Source: CAJXVA01 sp963761755
GTDB taxonomy: Bacteria; Myxococcota_A; Polyangia; Nannocystales; Nannocystaceae
Reading direction: 5' to 3'
NCBI GenBank assembly: GCA_963761755.1
Contig: CAVXIC010000013.1
Location: forward strand, 62,001-126,000
DNA: 64,000 bases
Shown one piece after another: positions 26,278 to 35,095 of this stretch. The notes beneath the pieces were generated by a model that searched no databases, had not been told where the DNA came from, and saw only the letters and a list, made by a program, of their open reading frames with translations. The first letter of the stretch is position 1, and each line of letters starts with the position of its first letter. Both the position numbers and the translations under genes were made by a program.

Positions 26278-27828
26278 ATGCGGGTCGAGTTGAGCGTGCA
26301 TCCCGACGTGCTGCTCGAGCCGGCGCGGGTGTGGGATGCGGCGGTGACGAAGGCACGGGTCGCCGCCCGCGAGGTCGTCGGCGTGGAGGTCGTTCGCAAG
26401 GCGATCGACGCGCGGAAGGGGAGAGTGCGGGTGCACCTCGTCGTGGAGGTCCGGCTTCGGGAGGACGCGCCTCCGGGCGCGGAGGCGTTGCCGCTCGAGC
26501 TTCCCGTACTCACCGGTGCGCCCACAGTGGCCATCGTCGGTGCCGGTCCGGCAGGCATGTTCGCGGCGTGGATGCTCGCCCAGCGGGGGATTCGCAGCAT
26601 CGTGCTGGAGCGGGGCAAGCAGGTGCGGGCCCGCAGGCTGGACCTGGCGTCGTTGATGCGGCGCGGTGCCCTCGATCCCGAGAGCAACTATTGCTTCGGC
26701 GAAGGCGGGGCGGGCACGTTCAGCGACGGCAAGCTGTACACGCGGGCGAACAAGCGCGGCGCGGTGCGTGACGTCCTGCGCGCCTTCGTGGCCTACGGTG
26801 CGTCCGCACAGATCCAGGTCGATGCTCGGCCGCACATCGGGACGAACAAGCTGCCCGACGTCGTCACGACGATGCGAGAGCATCTCGAGTCGGCGGGGGT
26901 CGAGTTTCGCTTCGAGACCGCCGTCACGGCGCTGCGCACCCATGATGGGGCAATGGCCGGGGTGCAGCTTCGCGATGGGAGCGTGATCGACACCCAGATG
27001 GTCATCCTGGCCGTCGGGCACTCGGCGCGGGACGTGTTCCAGTTCGCCGCCGACGCGGGGGCCGTCGTCGAAGCCAAGCCCTTTGCCGTGGGGGTGCGGG
27101 TCGAGCACCCGCAAGCCTTCATCGACGCCGCGCAGTACGGTGGCCTTGCCGGACACCCTGCCCTGGGGGCCGCGTCGTACCGGCTCGTGGAGCGCGTCGG
27201 TTCGTACGGCGTGTTCTCGTTCTGCATGTGTCCAGGGGGGTTCATCGCGCCCGCCGCGACCGAAGCTGGCGCGCAGGTCGTCAACGGTTGGAGTCCCTCG
27301 TCGCGCGGCGGTGCGTTCGCCAACAGTGGATTCGTCGCCGAAGTCGATGCCTCGGTCCTCGCCGGGCACGGCTTCGACCCGGCGGACCCCTTTGCAGGCA
27401 TCGCGTTCCAGCGGGCGATCGAGCAGCGGGCCTACGAGGCGGGCGGTGGCGCGTACGTGGGTCCCGCGGCGCGGCTCGACGACTTCGTCGCGGGCCGGGT
27501 CTCCTCCTCGCTTCCCAACTGCAGCTACCGCCGAGGTGTTGTTTCGGCCGATCTCCCACGGGTCCTCGCGGGGCTCGCGGAGCCGCTGCGTCAGGCGCTG
27601 CGTCAGGTCGACGGGAGGATTCGAGGGTTCGCGGGACCGCAGGGCATCGCGGTCGCCGTCGAGTCGCGCACGAGCTGTCCGGTCCGAACCGTGCGTGACC
27701 CACAAACCCTGGAATCACCGTCGCTGCGGGGACTGTATCCGTGCGGCGAAGGGGCGGGCTTTGCGGGCGGGATCATGAGCGCGGCGCTCGACGGGATTCG
27801 CATCGCTGAAGCGATCGCGCGAACCTGA
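26278..27828 (+). CDS. FAD-dependent dehydrogenase (COG2509 type)
   Basis: 516 aa. An N-terminal domain of about 80 residues (as in the COG2509 group) precedes the FAD-binding Rossmann motif GAGPAGMFAA (about 88-97) with a following Glu in IVLERG. The block NYCFGEGGAGTFSDGKLYTR and the end block GLYPCGEGAGFAGGIMSAA are diagnostic of this uncharacterised family, whose substrates are unknown. Two conserved Cys-containing segments (FCMCPGG and SCPVRT) are present. Cytosolic, no signal peptide. Divergent from mtgA with an 86-base intergenic region. The name is secure at family level; the reaction is not. Confidence 0.9.
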   Translation: MRVELSVHPDVLLEPARVWDAAVTKARVAAREVVGVEVVRKAIDARKGRVRVHLVVEVRLREDAPPGAEALPLELPVLTGAPTVAIVGAGPAGMFAAWMLAQRGIRSIVLERGKQVRARRLDLASLMRRGALDPESNYCFGEGGAGTFSDGKLYTRANKRGAVRDVLRAFVAYGASAQIQVDARPHIGTNKLPDVVTTMREHLESAGVEFRFETAVTALRTHDGAMAGVQLRDGSVIDTQMVILAVGHSARDVFQFAADAGAVVEAKPFAVGVRVEHPQAFIDAAQYGGLAGHPALGAASYRLVERVGSYGVFSFCMCPGGFIAPAATEAGAQVVNGWSPSSRGGAFANSGFVAEVDASVLAGHGFDPADPFAGIAFQRAIEQRAYEAGGGAYVGPAARLDDFVAGRVSSSLPNCSYRRGVVSADLPRVLAGLAEPLRQALRQVDGRIRGFAGPQGIAVAVESRTSCPVRTVRDPQTLESPSLRGLYPCGEGAGFAGGIMSAALDGIRIAEAIART

Positions 27829-27868
27829 TCGGGTGCGGGGCGGCTGCAGGCATGAGAGTGTCTTGGGG

Positions 27869-29062
27869 ATGAAGCCGCGACTCGTACCGTGGACGTTGGT
27901 CGGCAGTTGTGTCGCCCTTGTGCTCGCCGGCTGTGCAAACGGCGAAACGCCGCTGGGTGGCGAGCCGATCAGCACCGGGGGGGCGAGTGAGGACGACGAT
28001 GGCTCGAGCGGATCGGCCCCGACCGATCCGACCGATCCGACCAATGATCCCAGCGGTCCGAGCGATCCGACGCTCGACCCAACCGTGGCCGACGACACGG
28101 GCAGCTGCGGCGGATGCCTCGACGCCTCCGGCGCGTGCCAGCCCGGCGGTTCGAACGACGCGTGTGGCATCCTTGGAGAGCGCTGTGCGCCGTGCGAAGG
28201 CGGTACGGTCTGCGACGAAGGGACGTGCGCCTTGCCGCCCGCGTGCAGCCCCGAGAGCTGCGATGGCTGCTGCGACGGAGACGACTGCGTCGGTGGCAAC
28301 GACGTCGCCGCCTGTGGGCGCGGCGGTGGCCAGTGCGGTGCGTGCCCCGGCGGTGCCACCTGCGACGATGGTGTCTGCAACCTGCCCTGCGAAGATTCGT
28401 GCGACGGGTGCTGTGCAGGAGAGACCTGCATCGAACCCGGCGATCAGGACGTGGATGGCTGCGGTGTCGACGGTGCGTCGTGCCAAGGGTGTGACGATGG
28501 GTTCGAGTGCAGCGCCGGAGAGTGCATCTCCACCGCGTGCGCTGCGAGCTGCGACGGGTGCTGCGACGGGGACACGTGTCTGGACGGCGACACGAACAAT
28601 GACTGCGGCACGGGCGGAGCCAGCTGTCAGTCGTGTGGCACCAATCAAACCTGCGGAGACGGCGGGTGCGAAGCGGATCCGATGGCGCAGTGGGATGTGA
28701 TCGCCGTCGACGGCACCGTCGCGATCACCGACGAGAACGGCGACGCATGGGACTCCTTCAACGGGTTGCCCGATCCCTACGTCACGCTGGAGGTCGTCGG
28801 CATGTCGGGCGAGAGCGACTACGACGACGACACGAGTTTTCCGGTCTGGAACGAGACCGTGCTCACCGGGGTGACCTCGGCGCAGCTCGAGGCCGGCCTC
28901 GAAGCCTCAGTCGTCGACTCGGACCCCGGCTTCGACACCACCATGGCAACCTGCAACATTCCTGCCGGGCCGCTGTACAACGACACCACCTCCTGGACGT
29001 GCTCCATCGACGACTTCGAGGTCTGGACGATCACGCTCACGGTGGTCCCCACCGCAGGTTGA
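27869..29062 (+). CDS. Cys-rich repeat lipoprotein with C-terminal C2-like domain (copy 1)
   Basis: 397 aa from ATG 27869, preceded by a G-rich site. Lipobox VLAGC, Asp/Pro/Thr linker, then about 190 residues of Cys-rich repeats in which CDGCCDGDxC and CGxCPGGxTCDDGxC units recur (EGF/dickkopf-like spacing, disulfide-stabilised). From about residue 270 comes a beta-sandwich resembling a C2 domain: WDSFNGLPDPYVTLEV, FPVWNETVL, VVDSDPGFD. C2 domains bind membranes or Ca2+; the acidic loop residues (DPY, DSDPGFD) are where Ca2+ ligands lie. A near-identical architecture follows 18 bases downstream. Probably surface-exposed and adhesive or membrane-binding; inference only. Confidence 0.82.
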   Translation: MKPRLVPWTLVGSCVALVLAGCANGETPLGGEPISTGGASEDDDGSSGSAPTDPTDPTNDPSGPSDPTLDPTVADDTGSCGGCLDASGACQPGGSNDACGILGERCAPCEGGTVCDEGTCALPPACSPESCDGCCDGDDCVGGNDVAACGRGGGQCGACPGGATCDDGVCNLPCEDSCDGCCAGETCIEPGDQDVDGCGVDGASCQGCDDGFECSAGECISTACAASCDGCCDGDTCLDGDTNNDCGTGGASCQSCGTNQTCGDGGCEADPMAQWDVIAVDGTVAITDENGDAWDSFNGLPDPYVTLEVVGMSGESDYDDDTSFPVWNETVLTGVTSAQLEAGLEASVVDSDPGFDTTMATCNIPAGPLYNDTTSWTCSIDDFEVWTITLTVVPTAG

Positions 29063-29079
29063 CGGAGGATGGACGGCCG

Positions 29080-30099
29080 ATGAAACGACCGGGAGTGAAC
29101 GGTGTGGAACTTGCGCTGTGGGCAGGACTCGTCATGGCTGGCTGCGGCGGAGCACAGGGTGGGGACACCGAAGGAGGCTCGAGCACCAATGGCGGAACGG
29201 ACGTGGCCACGGCCTCGACGCTCGATCCCGACACCGGGCCGGGCACCGCCGACGAAACGGGCGCGCCTCCGCGTTGCAACCCCGACAACTGTCGAGGCTG
29301 CTGTGACGGCGATGCTTGCGTCGAGGGCGTCGACGTCTCCGCGTGCGGAGTCGGGGGCGGCCAATGCAGCGCGTGCCCCGATGGGTCGACGTGTGACGCG
29401 GGGGTCTGCGACCTGCCCTGCGAGGATACGTGCGAGGGGTGCTGCGAGGGCGAGACATGCATCGAGTTCGATGCGCAGCTCGCCAACACCTGCGGGCTCG
29501 GTGGAGCGGTCTGTGTCGCATGCGGTGTGGACTTCGACTGCGTCGAGGGGGCGTGTATCTCGCCGTCGTGCGCACAGGAGTGCGATGGCTGCTGCAGCGG
29601 CGCGATGTGTCTGGAAGGCAACACGTCCGACGCATGCGGGGCGGCGGGGGCGAGCTGCCGAGCCTGCGACCAGAACTCCACGTGCGAGGCGGAGGGATGC
29701 GTGCCGGACCCGATGGCGCCGTGGGACGTCTCCGTCATCGACGGGGTCATCGCGCTGACCGACCCCGACGGCGATCCTTGGGATTCGTTCAACGGGCTGC
29801 CCGACCCCTACGTCATCCTCGAGGTCGTCGGTGCGTCGGGGGAGACGGCGCTCGAGCAGGACACGATCTTCCCCGCCTGGAACGCAGTGGTGCTCGAGGC
29901 GGTGTCGACGACCCAACTCCAAGGTGGACTCACGATCGAGGTCTGGGACTCCGACCTGGGTTTGGACACGCTCCTGGGCTCGTGCTCGGGCGACACCCTC
30001 CCGTTGGGCGGCACGGGCACCGTCACGTGCACGGCAGGAGCGGACGACACCGAGGTCTGGTCGGTGACGCTCTCGATCGAGCCGTCGGTGGGATCATGA
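29080..30099 (+). CDS. Cys-rich repeat lipoprotein with C-terminal C2-like domain (copy 2)
   Basis: 339 aa, starting at ATG 29080 with GGAGG at 29064-29068. It is a tandem paralogue of the preceding gene with the same order: lipobox VMAGC, Thr-rich linker, Cys-rich repeats (NCRGCCDGDACVEG, CEDTCEGCCEGETC, CDGCCSGAMC) and a C2-like end domain (PWDVSVIDGVIALTD, WDSFNGLPDPYVILEV, EVWDSDLGLD). It has fewer Cys-rich repeats than copy 1 and has diverged in sequence while keeping the motif positions, showing an older duplication. The two are almost certainly one transcription unit, ending 24 bases before a convergent protease gene. Confidence 0.82.
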   Translation: MKRPGVNGVELALWAGLVMAGCGGAQGGDTEGGSSTNGGTDVATASTLDPDTGPGTADETGAPPRCNPDNCRGCCDGDACVEGVDVSACGVGGGQCSACPDGSTCDAGVCDLPCEDTCEGCCEGETCIEFDAQLANTCGLGGAVCVACGVDFDCVEGACISPSCAQECDGCCSGAMCLEGNTSDACGAAGASCRACDQNSTCEAEGCVPDPMAPWDVSVIDGVIALTDPDGDPWDSFNGLPDPYVILEVVGASGETALEQDTIFPAWNAVVLEAVSTTQLQGGLTIEVWDSDLGLDTLLGSCSGDTLPLGGTGTVTCTAGADDTEVWSVTLSIEPSVGS

Positions 30100-30123
30100 G
30101 GATGGTGAAGATGATGAAGATGA

Positions 30124-32901
30124 TCAGTCGCTGTACGTGCGCCACTCGAAGAGCTTGGGCGCCGTCGAGCCGCCTTGGCCCGTGAAGTGGAACATGGGGT
30201 AGCCGCTGGGATCGGCGGTCAGTCCCCCCGCGGACCGGGCGGCCCCGGCGGTAGAGGCCAGAGGCACTGCTCGGTAGCCATCACGCTCCAGCACGCCCGG
30301 ACTGCTCTCGGACAGCGTGGCGTACCACTGCTCGGCCGAGGTGGGCGTCACCCACGTCATGCGCAGGCGACTCGATGTCCGACCGTAGGCTGTGAGTGCA
30401 ACGCCGCGGTCCGAGGTGACGGCCCCGGCCTGGATGTATGCGTCGGTCTCGAACAGCGCCGTCAGATCCTGCGCCGGACCCCAGCCGTCGTCGAGCGTGT
30501 ACGACGTGTAGCGCAGCCGACCGGGCGTGGCGCTGCTCATCGAGTCCGGGCGCACGAAGTATAGACGCGAGTAGTAGGGAAAGGGAGTGAGCGCAGGCGC
30601 GGCCTCGGAGTCGAAGCTGGGTCCCATGTCGATGCCCGGCGAGGTGCTGCCGATGTGGGTCCAGTAGAACCAGGTGGGGTGGGCGAGCGGGTGATAGACC
30701 ACGACCACGCGATCGAGGCTACCGGTCTCGAGCACCGGGGCGATCGCGACCGGTCCGTCGGTCAGGTGGTTGGGACCCAGGTCCTGGGGAGGACCGATCA
30801 CGTTGGTGGAGGGGTCGTAGGTCCGGTAGTGGATGCGATTGTCGGTGCCGGCCCACGCCACGTAGAGGATCGTCTGTCCCGATTCGTAGCGATAGGTCGC
30901 CGTGGGCTCGGAGGCGGCCGGGTCGACCGCGAGGTCGTTGAAGGATGTGTATGGGCCCCATCCGGAGCCGCTGCGGCAGGAGAAGGCGATGCGCGTCGTG
31001 CTCCCGGTGTAGCGGTAGAAGACACACGGCGTGTTTGCGTTGCCCTGGACGCTCGCCGCCGCGTATCGGTCCTCGGGTTGAACTCCGGTCGAGACCGAGC
31101 GATGGTCGGTCCAGCCTCCGATCGCGTCCCGGGCCTCGAGCGCGGTGAAGTAGGGGGAGGTGAAGCCGTAGACGTCGGCGGCGCCTTGCACGATGTCGTT
31201 CCACCAGCCGAAGTAGCCCTCGGTCGACGAGAAGTGGTCGTCGAGGGCTGCGAACCAGATGTCGTCGTAGACATCTGGGCTCTGCGGCAGGACGGAGACG
31301 CCATAGTGCGTGGTGGCGCCGCCGGACTTGTGCATCAGCCAGCCGTGGCAGTTGCCGATGTACTTGTTGGCCTGGGCGGTGCCGGCCGATCTGAAACGCG
31401 TGTAGTGGAAGAGGTCGGGCCCGGAGCAGTCGTAGCCGGGGCTCAGACGCAGACCGCGGTAGCGAAACGCATGCAGGTCCGCGTGGTGCTCCATGGCGTC
31501 CTTCCCCTGCCCGTAGAAGGAGAGGCCGTCGTAGTCGACGGTCCCATGCTGCAGCATGTGTCCGAACTCGTGGCCGTGCAGCCAGGGGCCGCCCGCGCCG
31601 CTGCGGATTGCCACCGTGGAGACGTCGTACGCTCCGTCGCCGTCCAAGTCTCGGGGAAACGCAACTCCTGCAAAGCCGGGGGACGATCCGGGCGAGGGGT
31701 CGGTGCTGGAGATCAGGTGCATCCAGGCCCCGGCGCCGTCCCAAGAGTCACGGCCGAACGCGCTCGCCCAGAACCCATGCGCCTTCTCGGCGTCCGCCCA
31801 CAGCTGCTGCGCCGCGGAGTCGCAGCTCGTCTCGCCGAGGGGCGATCCGTCTGCGACGCAGCCGGTGGACTCGTCGTAGCGCCAGATCTGCGCGTCACAG
31901 CCCACCGGGTCTCCGGGATATGGGCATGTACACAGCGCACACTCCGCTGGATCCGTCGCGCAGTCAGCACAGTGCGATCCGCAGCTGGCCGCCGCGGACC
32001 AGTTCTGACAGGTATACGGTGTCGACCCGGTGGCTGCACGCATGTCGAACATGGACCGCTGCAGGCTGTAGAGTTCGGCGACCTCGCTTTGCAGCTCCGC
32101 CCCATCGAGCGCGTCGACGTAGACGTAGCGGGCGGTGTGTCCGTCGCGACTCACCGGCACTTTCCACGCCAGCCGAGGCGGGACGTCGACGCCCGAGCGA
32201 GACGCCGACCACACCGTGAGCATCGGCTCTTCGAGCGTCTCGCCGGGCTCCACCGAGACGGAGGCCATCGCTGCGTCGGTCTCGACCGTGGGCCGGGCGT
32301 CGAGTTTGCCAACGTCCAAGAACGCCCCGGAAACCCCGACGATCACGGGCGCGCGAGGGTCGGTGGTGTCGACGTGCACGACGACGTGGCCCCCGACCAC
32401 CGGGACGTCGGCGTGAAACTGCCGGTAGTGGACGCTCGAACGGGCGGCGCTCGAGCTGGGGGTGACATGGACCGTGGCGTCCTCGAAGGATGACGGCTCC
32501 ACGTCCCAGAGCCCGCAGAACCGAGCCACGAACCCATCTGCCAGACCACGCACCGAGGTCTCGGGGGCGAGGGCGAGATCTTCGGCCGTCAGGGCCAACG
32601 TATGGCCGGTGATGCGAACGGGCGTACCGTCGGCGGAGAAGCGATAGCTGAGCGCCTCGGGGTCGATCCCGCGGCGTGCGAAGACGGTGAGGGCCTCGGT
32701 CGGAAGGTCTCGCTCGATGCGCCGCGCGTGAAGCTGCTCGAGCCGCTCGATCGCCTCGGCCGAGGTCAGAGCGCGTGGTGGTGCGTCGGTGGCCTGCTCG
32801 GCGAGTTCGCGCTCCGGCTCGTCCACGGTGGGGTCGCAGCCGGCCGCAGCAAGAACCAAGGCGAGCGGGACCAGGGATCGAATCGAATCGCGTCGAAGCA
32901 T
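30124..32901 (-). CDS. Gluzincin metalloprotease lipoprotein with FTP-like propeptide
   Basis: 925 aa. Lipobox AAAGC, then a propeptide-like region (about 60-280) with repeated VHYRQFHADVPVVGGHVVVHVD-type strands as in the fungalysin/thermolysin propeptides of M4 and M36 enzymes. A Cys-rich insertion (CQNWSAAASCGSHCADCATD) follows. The zinc site is HEFGH (444-448), with a likely third ligand Glu 471 in AMEHHAD 23 residues on. The C-terminal 300 residues repeat short beta units (YRYTGSTTRIAFSCR, YRYESGQTILYVAWAG), propeller- or lectin-like. It should be secreted or surface-bound and autoprocessed. M4 versus M36 assignment is uncertain. Confidence 0.85.
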   Translation of the reverse strand: MLRRDSIRSLVPLALVLAAAGCDPTVDEPERELAEQATDAPPRALTSAEAIERLEQLHARRIERDLPTEALTVFARRGIDPEALSYRFSADGTPVRITGHTLALTAEDLALAPETSVRGLADGFVARFCGLWDVEPSSFEDATVHVTPSSSAARSSVHYRQFHADVPVVGGHVVVHVDTTDPRAPVIVGVSGAFLDVGKLDARPTVETDAAMASVSVEPGETLEEPMLTVWSASRSGVDVPPRLAWKVPVSRDGHTARYVYVDALDGAELQSEVAELYSLQRSMFDMRAATGSTPYTCQNWSAAASCGSHCADCATDPAECALCTCPYPGDPVGCDAQIWRYDESTGCVADGSPLGETSCDSAAQQLWADAEKAHGFWASAFGRDSWDGAGAWMHLISSTDPSPGSSPGFAGVAFPRDLDGDGAYDVSTVAIRSGAGGPWLHGHEFGHMLQHGTVDYDGLSFYGQGKDAMEHHADLHAFRYRGLRLSPGYDCSGPDLFHYTRFRSAGTAQANKYIGNCHGWLMHKSGGATTHYGVSVLPQSPDVYDDIWFAALDDHFSSTEGYFGWWNDIVQGAADVYGFTSPYFTALEARDAIGGWTDHRSVSTGVQPEDRYAAASVQGNANTPCVFYRYTGSTTRIAFSCRSGSGWGPYTSFNDLAVDPAASEPTATYRYESGQTILYVAWAGTDNRIHYRTYDPSTNVIGPPQDLGPNHLTDGPVAIAPVLETGSLDRVVVVYHPLAHPTWFYWTHIGSTSPGIDMGPSFDSEAAPALTPFPYYSRLYFVRPDSMSSATPGRLRYTSYTLDDGWGPAQDLTALFETDAYIQAGAVTSDRGVALTAYGRTSSRLRMTWVTPTSAEQWYATLSESSPGVLERDGYRAVPLASTAGAARSAGGLTADPSGYPMFHFTGQGGSTAPKLFEWRTYSD

Positions 32902-32958
32902 CGCTCCGGTGGTAGTGTCCCGAGCGCGCCGATCGTTCCCGAGCGATCTCGACCTCTG

Positions 32959-34869
32959 CTAGCCGTCGTAGCCGACGCGCCGCTCGATGGTGGCCTCGAC
33001 GTCGCCGGGCAGCGCGGGCACGAGGCCCTCCTCGGCCCGCGCGGGCTCGGCGAAGTCGATGGCCGAACCGTTGGCGATCTGCTCCACCACGCCCAAGGTG
33101 AGACGCGCGACCTTGTCGAGCCCGGCGGCGTCGATGGCGTCGGCCTCGTCGCCCGGCGCGTGATAGTCGGCGTGCACGCCGGTGAACATGAAGACCACCG
33201 GGATACCGAGCTTGTAGAAGTTGGCGTGGTCGCTGCGGGTGGTGATGGAGCGATCGAAGGTGATCGGGATCCCGTCCCAGCCCGCGGATTCGAACAACGA
33301 CATCCACTGCGGGCTCGATCCGACGCCGCCGATCAGCAGGCCTGGGTCGGGCCGGAGGCGACCGACCATGTCGATGTTGACCATCGCGACGGGGGCTCCG
33401 CCCTGCCAGGGTTCGGCAGCGGGCGGTTCGGAGGCGAGGGCGCGAGACCCGAGCAGTCCAAGCTCTTCCCCGGCGAACAGGGCGAACACGACCGTGCGCT
33501 TGGGTGGCTGGGGTCGACTCGCCAACACACGCGCGACTTCGAGGACGACGGCGGTGCCGCTGGCGTTGTCGTCGGCACCGTTGCAGACCACGTCCTTCGC
33601 CTGACCCTCGACGATCGCTCGGCAGTGACCGCGGCCATCCTCGTCGGTGCCGATGTGATCGTAGTGCGCGCCGAGGATCACGAACTCGGTGGGGTCGCTG
33701 CCGCGAATCTGGCCCAGGACGTTGGGCGCCTCCACCTCCAGCGACTTCAGCTCGACCCAGAGCGTTGCCTCCCCCTTCATGTCTGCCGAGGCCGGCTTCA
33801 GCTCGCGCTCGATCTGGCCCTGCAAGGAGGAGAGCTTGCGGCCGCCGACGCGCAGCAAAGTGTCGGCGTCACGCCACTTCATCTGTACGACCGGCACGCC
33901 GAAATTGCGCTCTGGGCGGGTCGCGCCGAGGTCGGGGAGGGGGTCTGCCTCCCGCGCGCGATCGTCGACGTAGCTTCGGGGTCCGCGAACCGCAATGACC
34001 CCGACCGCGCCCGCATCGACGAGGCGGGCGACCTTGTTGCGCAGCCGGCCTGCCGTGAAGGGGAAGGAGGGTTGGTCGCCGCCGGCGGTGGGCGTGAACA
34101 CCAGCGAGGCGAAGGCGTCCGCATCGAGCTCGAGGGTCGGATCGTCGGGAACCCCGGTGAGGTGCTCGGGCGGCGGCGCGCCACCGAGGAAGGGCTGCAC
34201 CAACGCGGCGAGCTCGGCCCGCACCTGCCCGTGCAGCTTGGCCAGGGCGTCGGTGTCCCCGGCTTCGCGCAGCGGCCGGGCCTGGTCTTCGAAGCGCTCG
34301 CCAATCGTCCGAACCAGCGCGTAGAAGGCCTGGGTGTCGGGGCGCCGGGGGGCGTCGAGCAGGACGACGGCGATCTTTCCCGAGAGGTCGATGCCCGCGA
34401 GGTCGTCGTAGGACCCCTCGTCGGTTGCGACGGCCGCGTACCCGACGAAGGCGAGCGGGCCCTGGACCGAGCCCGACGCGCTGCCGGGCATGGGGCCAAA
34501 CGACGCCGCGTCGATTGCCTCGGACCGCTTGCCGCGGTCGATCGTGAGTTTGGGTGGGGCGACGACGTCCGCGCCGACCACGATTCCGAACCGGTGCCGG
34601 TAGTCGGCGCCAACCGGCTCGACGCCCGCCACCTCGAGGGCCGCGGCCACGACCCCGGCGGCGCGGTCGATGTCGGGATGAAGGCTGTAGCGCCCGCCGA
34701 GGCCGTCGGAGGCCAGGGTCTCGATCGTCGCCATCATCTGACCCGCGTCGATCTCGACGGCGCTGGAGGCCTCCTGGTCGGCCGAGGCCGGCGTTTGGCC
34801 TCCGCGTCCACCGGCCCGACACGAAATCAGTGCCAAGGAGGCGAGGGTGGCGGCATGGGCCAGGCGCAT
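32959..34869 (-). CDS. M28-family metallopeptidase lipoprotein with PA-type insert
   Basis: 636 aa from ATG 34869. Lipobox ALISC. An N-terminal part (IETLASDGLGGRYS) and a protease-associated-like insert (LAFVGYAAVATD, AVVLLDAPRR) precede the di-zinc aminopeptidase core. Its ligands appear as GAHYDHIG (His), NGADDNASG (bridging Asp), FALFAGEELGLLGS (catalytic and ligand Glu), NIDMVGR (Asp) and a late TRSDHANFYKLGIPVVF (His). All expected metal ligands are present, so activity is likely: removal of N-terminal residues from peptides. It and the preceding protease are adjacent on one strand with a 57-base gap, forming a peptide-degrading pair. Confidence 0.9.
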   Translation of the reverse strand: MRLAHAATLASLALISCRAGGRGGQTPASADQEASSAVEIDAGQMMATIETLASDGLGGRYSLHPDIDRAAGVVAAALEVAGVEPVGADYRHRFGIVVGADVVAPPKLTIDRGKRSEAIDAASFGPMPGSASGSVQGPLAFVGYAAVATDEGSYDDLAGIDLSGKIAVVLLDAPRRPDTQAFYALVRTIGERFEDQARPLREAGDTDALAKLHGQVRAELAALVQPFLGGAPPPEHLTGVPDDPTLELDADAFASLVFTPTAGGDQPSFPFTAGRLRNKVARLVDAGAVGVIAVRGPRSYVDDRAREADPLPDLGATRPERNFGVPVVQMKWRDADTLLRVGGRKLSSLQGQIERELKPASADMKGEATLWVELKSLEVEAPNVLGQIRGSDPTEFVILGAHYDHIGTDEDGRGHCRAIVEGQAKDVVCNGADDNASGTAVVLEVARVLASRPQPPKRTVVFALFAGEELGLLGSRALASEPPAAEPWQGGAPVAMVNIDMVGRLRPDPGLLIGGVGSSPQWMSLFESAGWDGIPITFDRSITTRSDHANFYKLGIPVVFMFTGVHADYHAPGDEADAIDAAGLDKVARLTLGVVEQIANGSAIDFAEPARAEEGLVPALPGDVEATIERRVGYDG

Positions 34870-35095
34870 GCTGGGAAGTAGACCCGAGCCCACGCCCGCC
34901 GACAAAACAAGTCGCCCGTCCGCGAGTGCGCTCACTCACCTACACGAGGGCGCGTTCGGCCATGTTGACGCCTCTCGCTCGGGCAGCGTACCGTCGGGAA
35001 ACCGGCCTAGAGCCTGCCAACCGGGGGGAAGGCAGGCGATCAGAATCACCAACGGGTCCCCACTGGCGCCCGACGCCTGAGAAGAAGAGTACGAC

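Noticed and set aside
30100..30123. GATGAAGATGATGAAGATGATC repeat between convergent genes
   Set aside because: Short purine-rich simple repeat at a gene end with no inverted symmetry or clear role.
34940..35095. Possible c-di-GMP riboswitch in the leader of the VWA gene
   Set aside because: The GCCTGCC/GGCAGGC hairpin and a GGCCTA string hinted at one, but the conserved core of GEMM riboswitches is not present.
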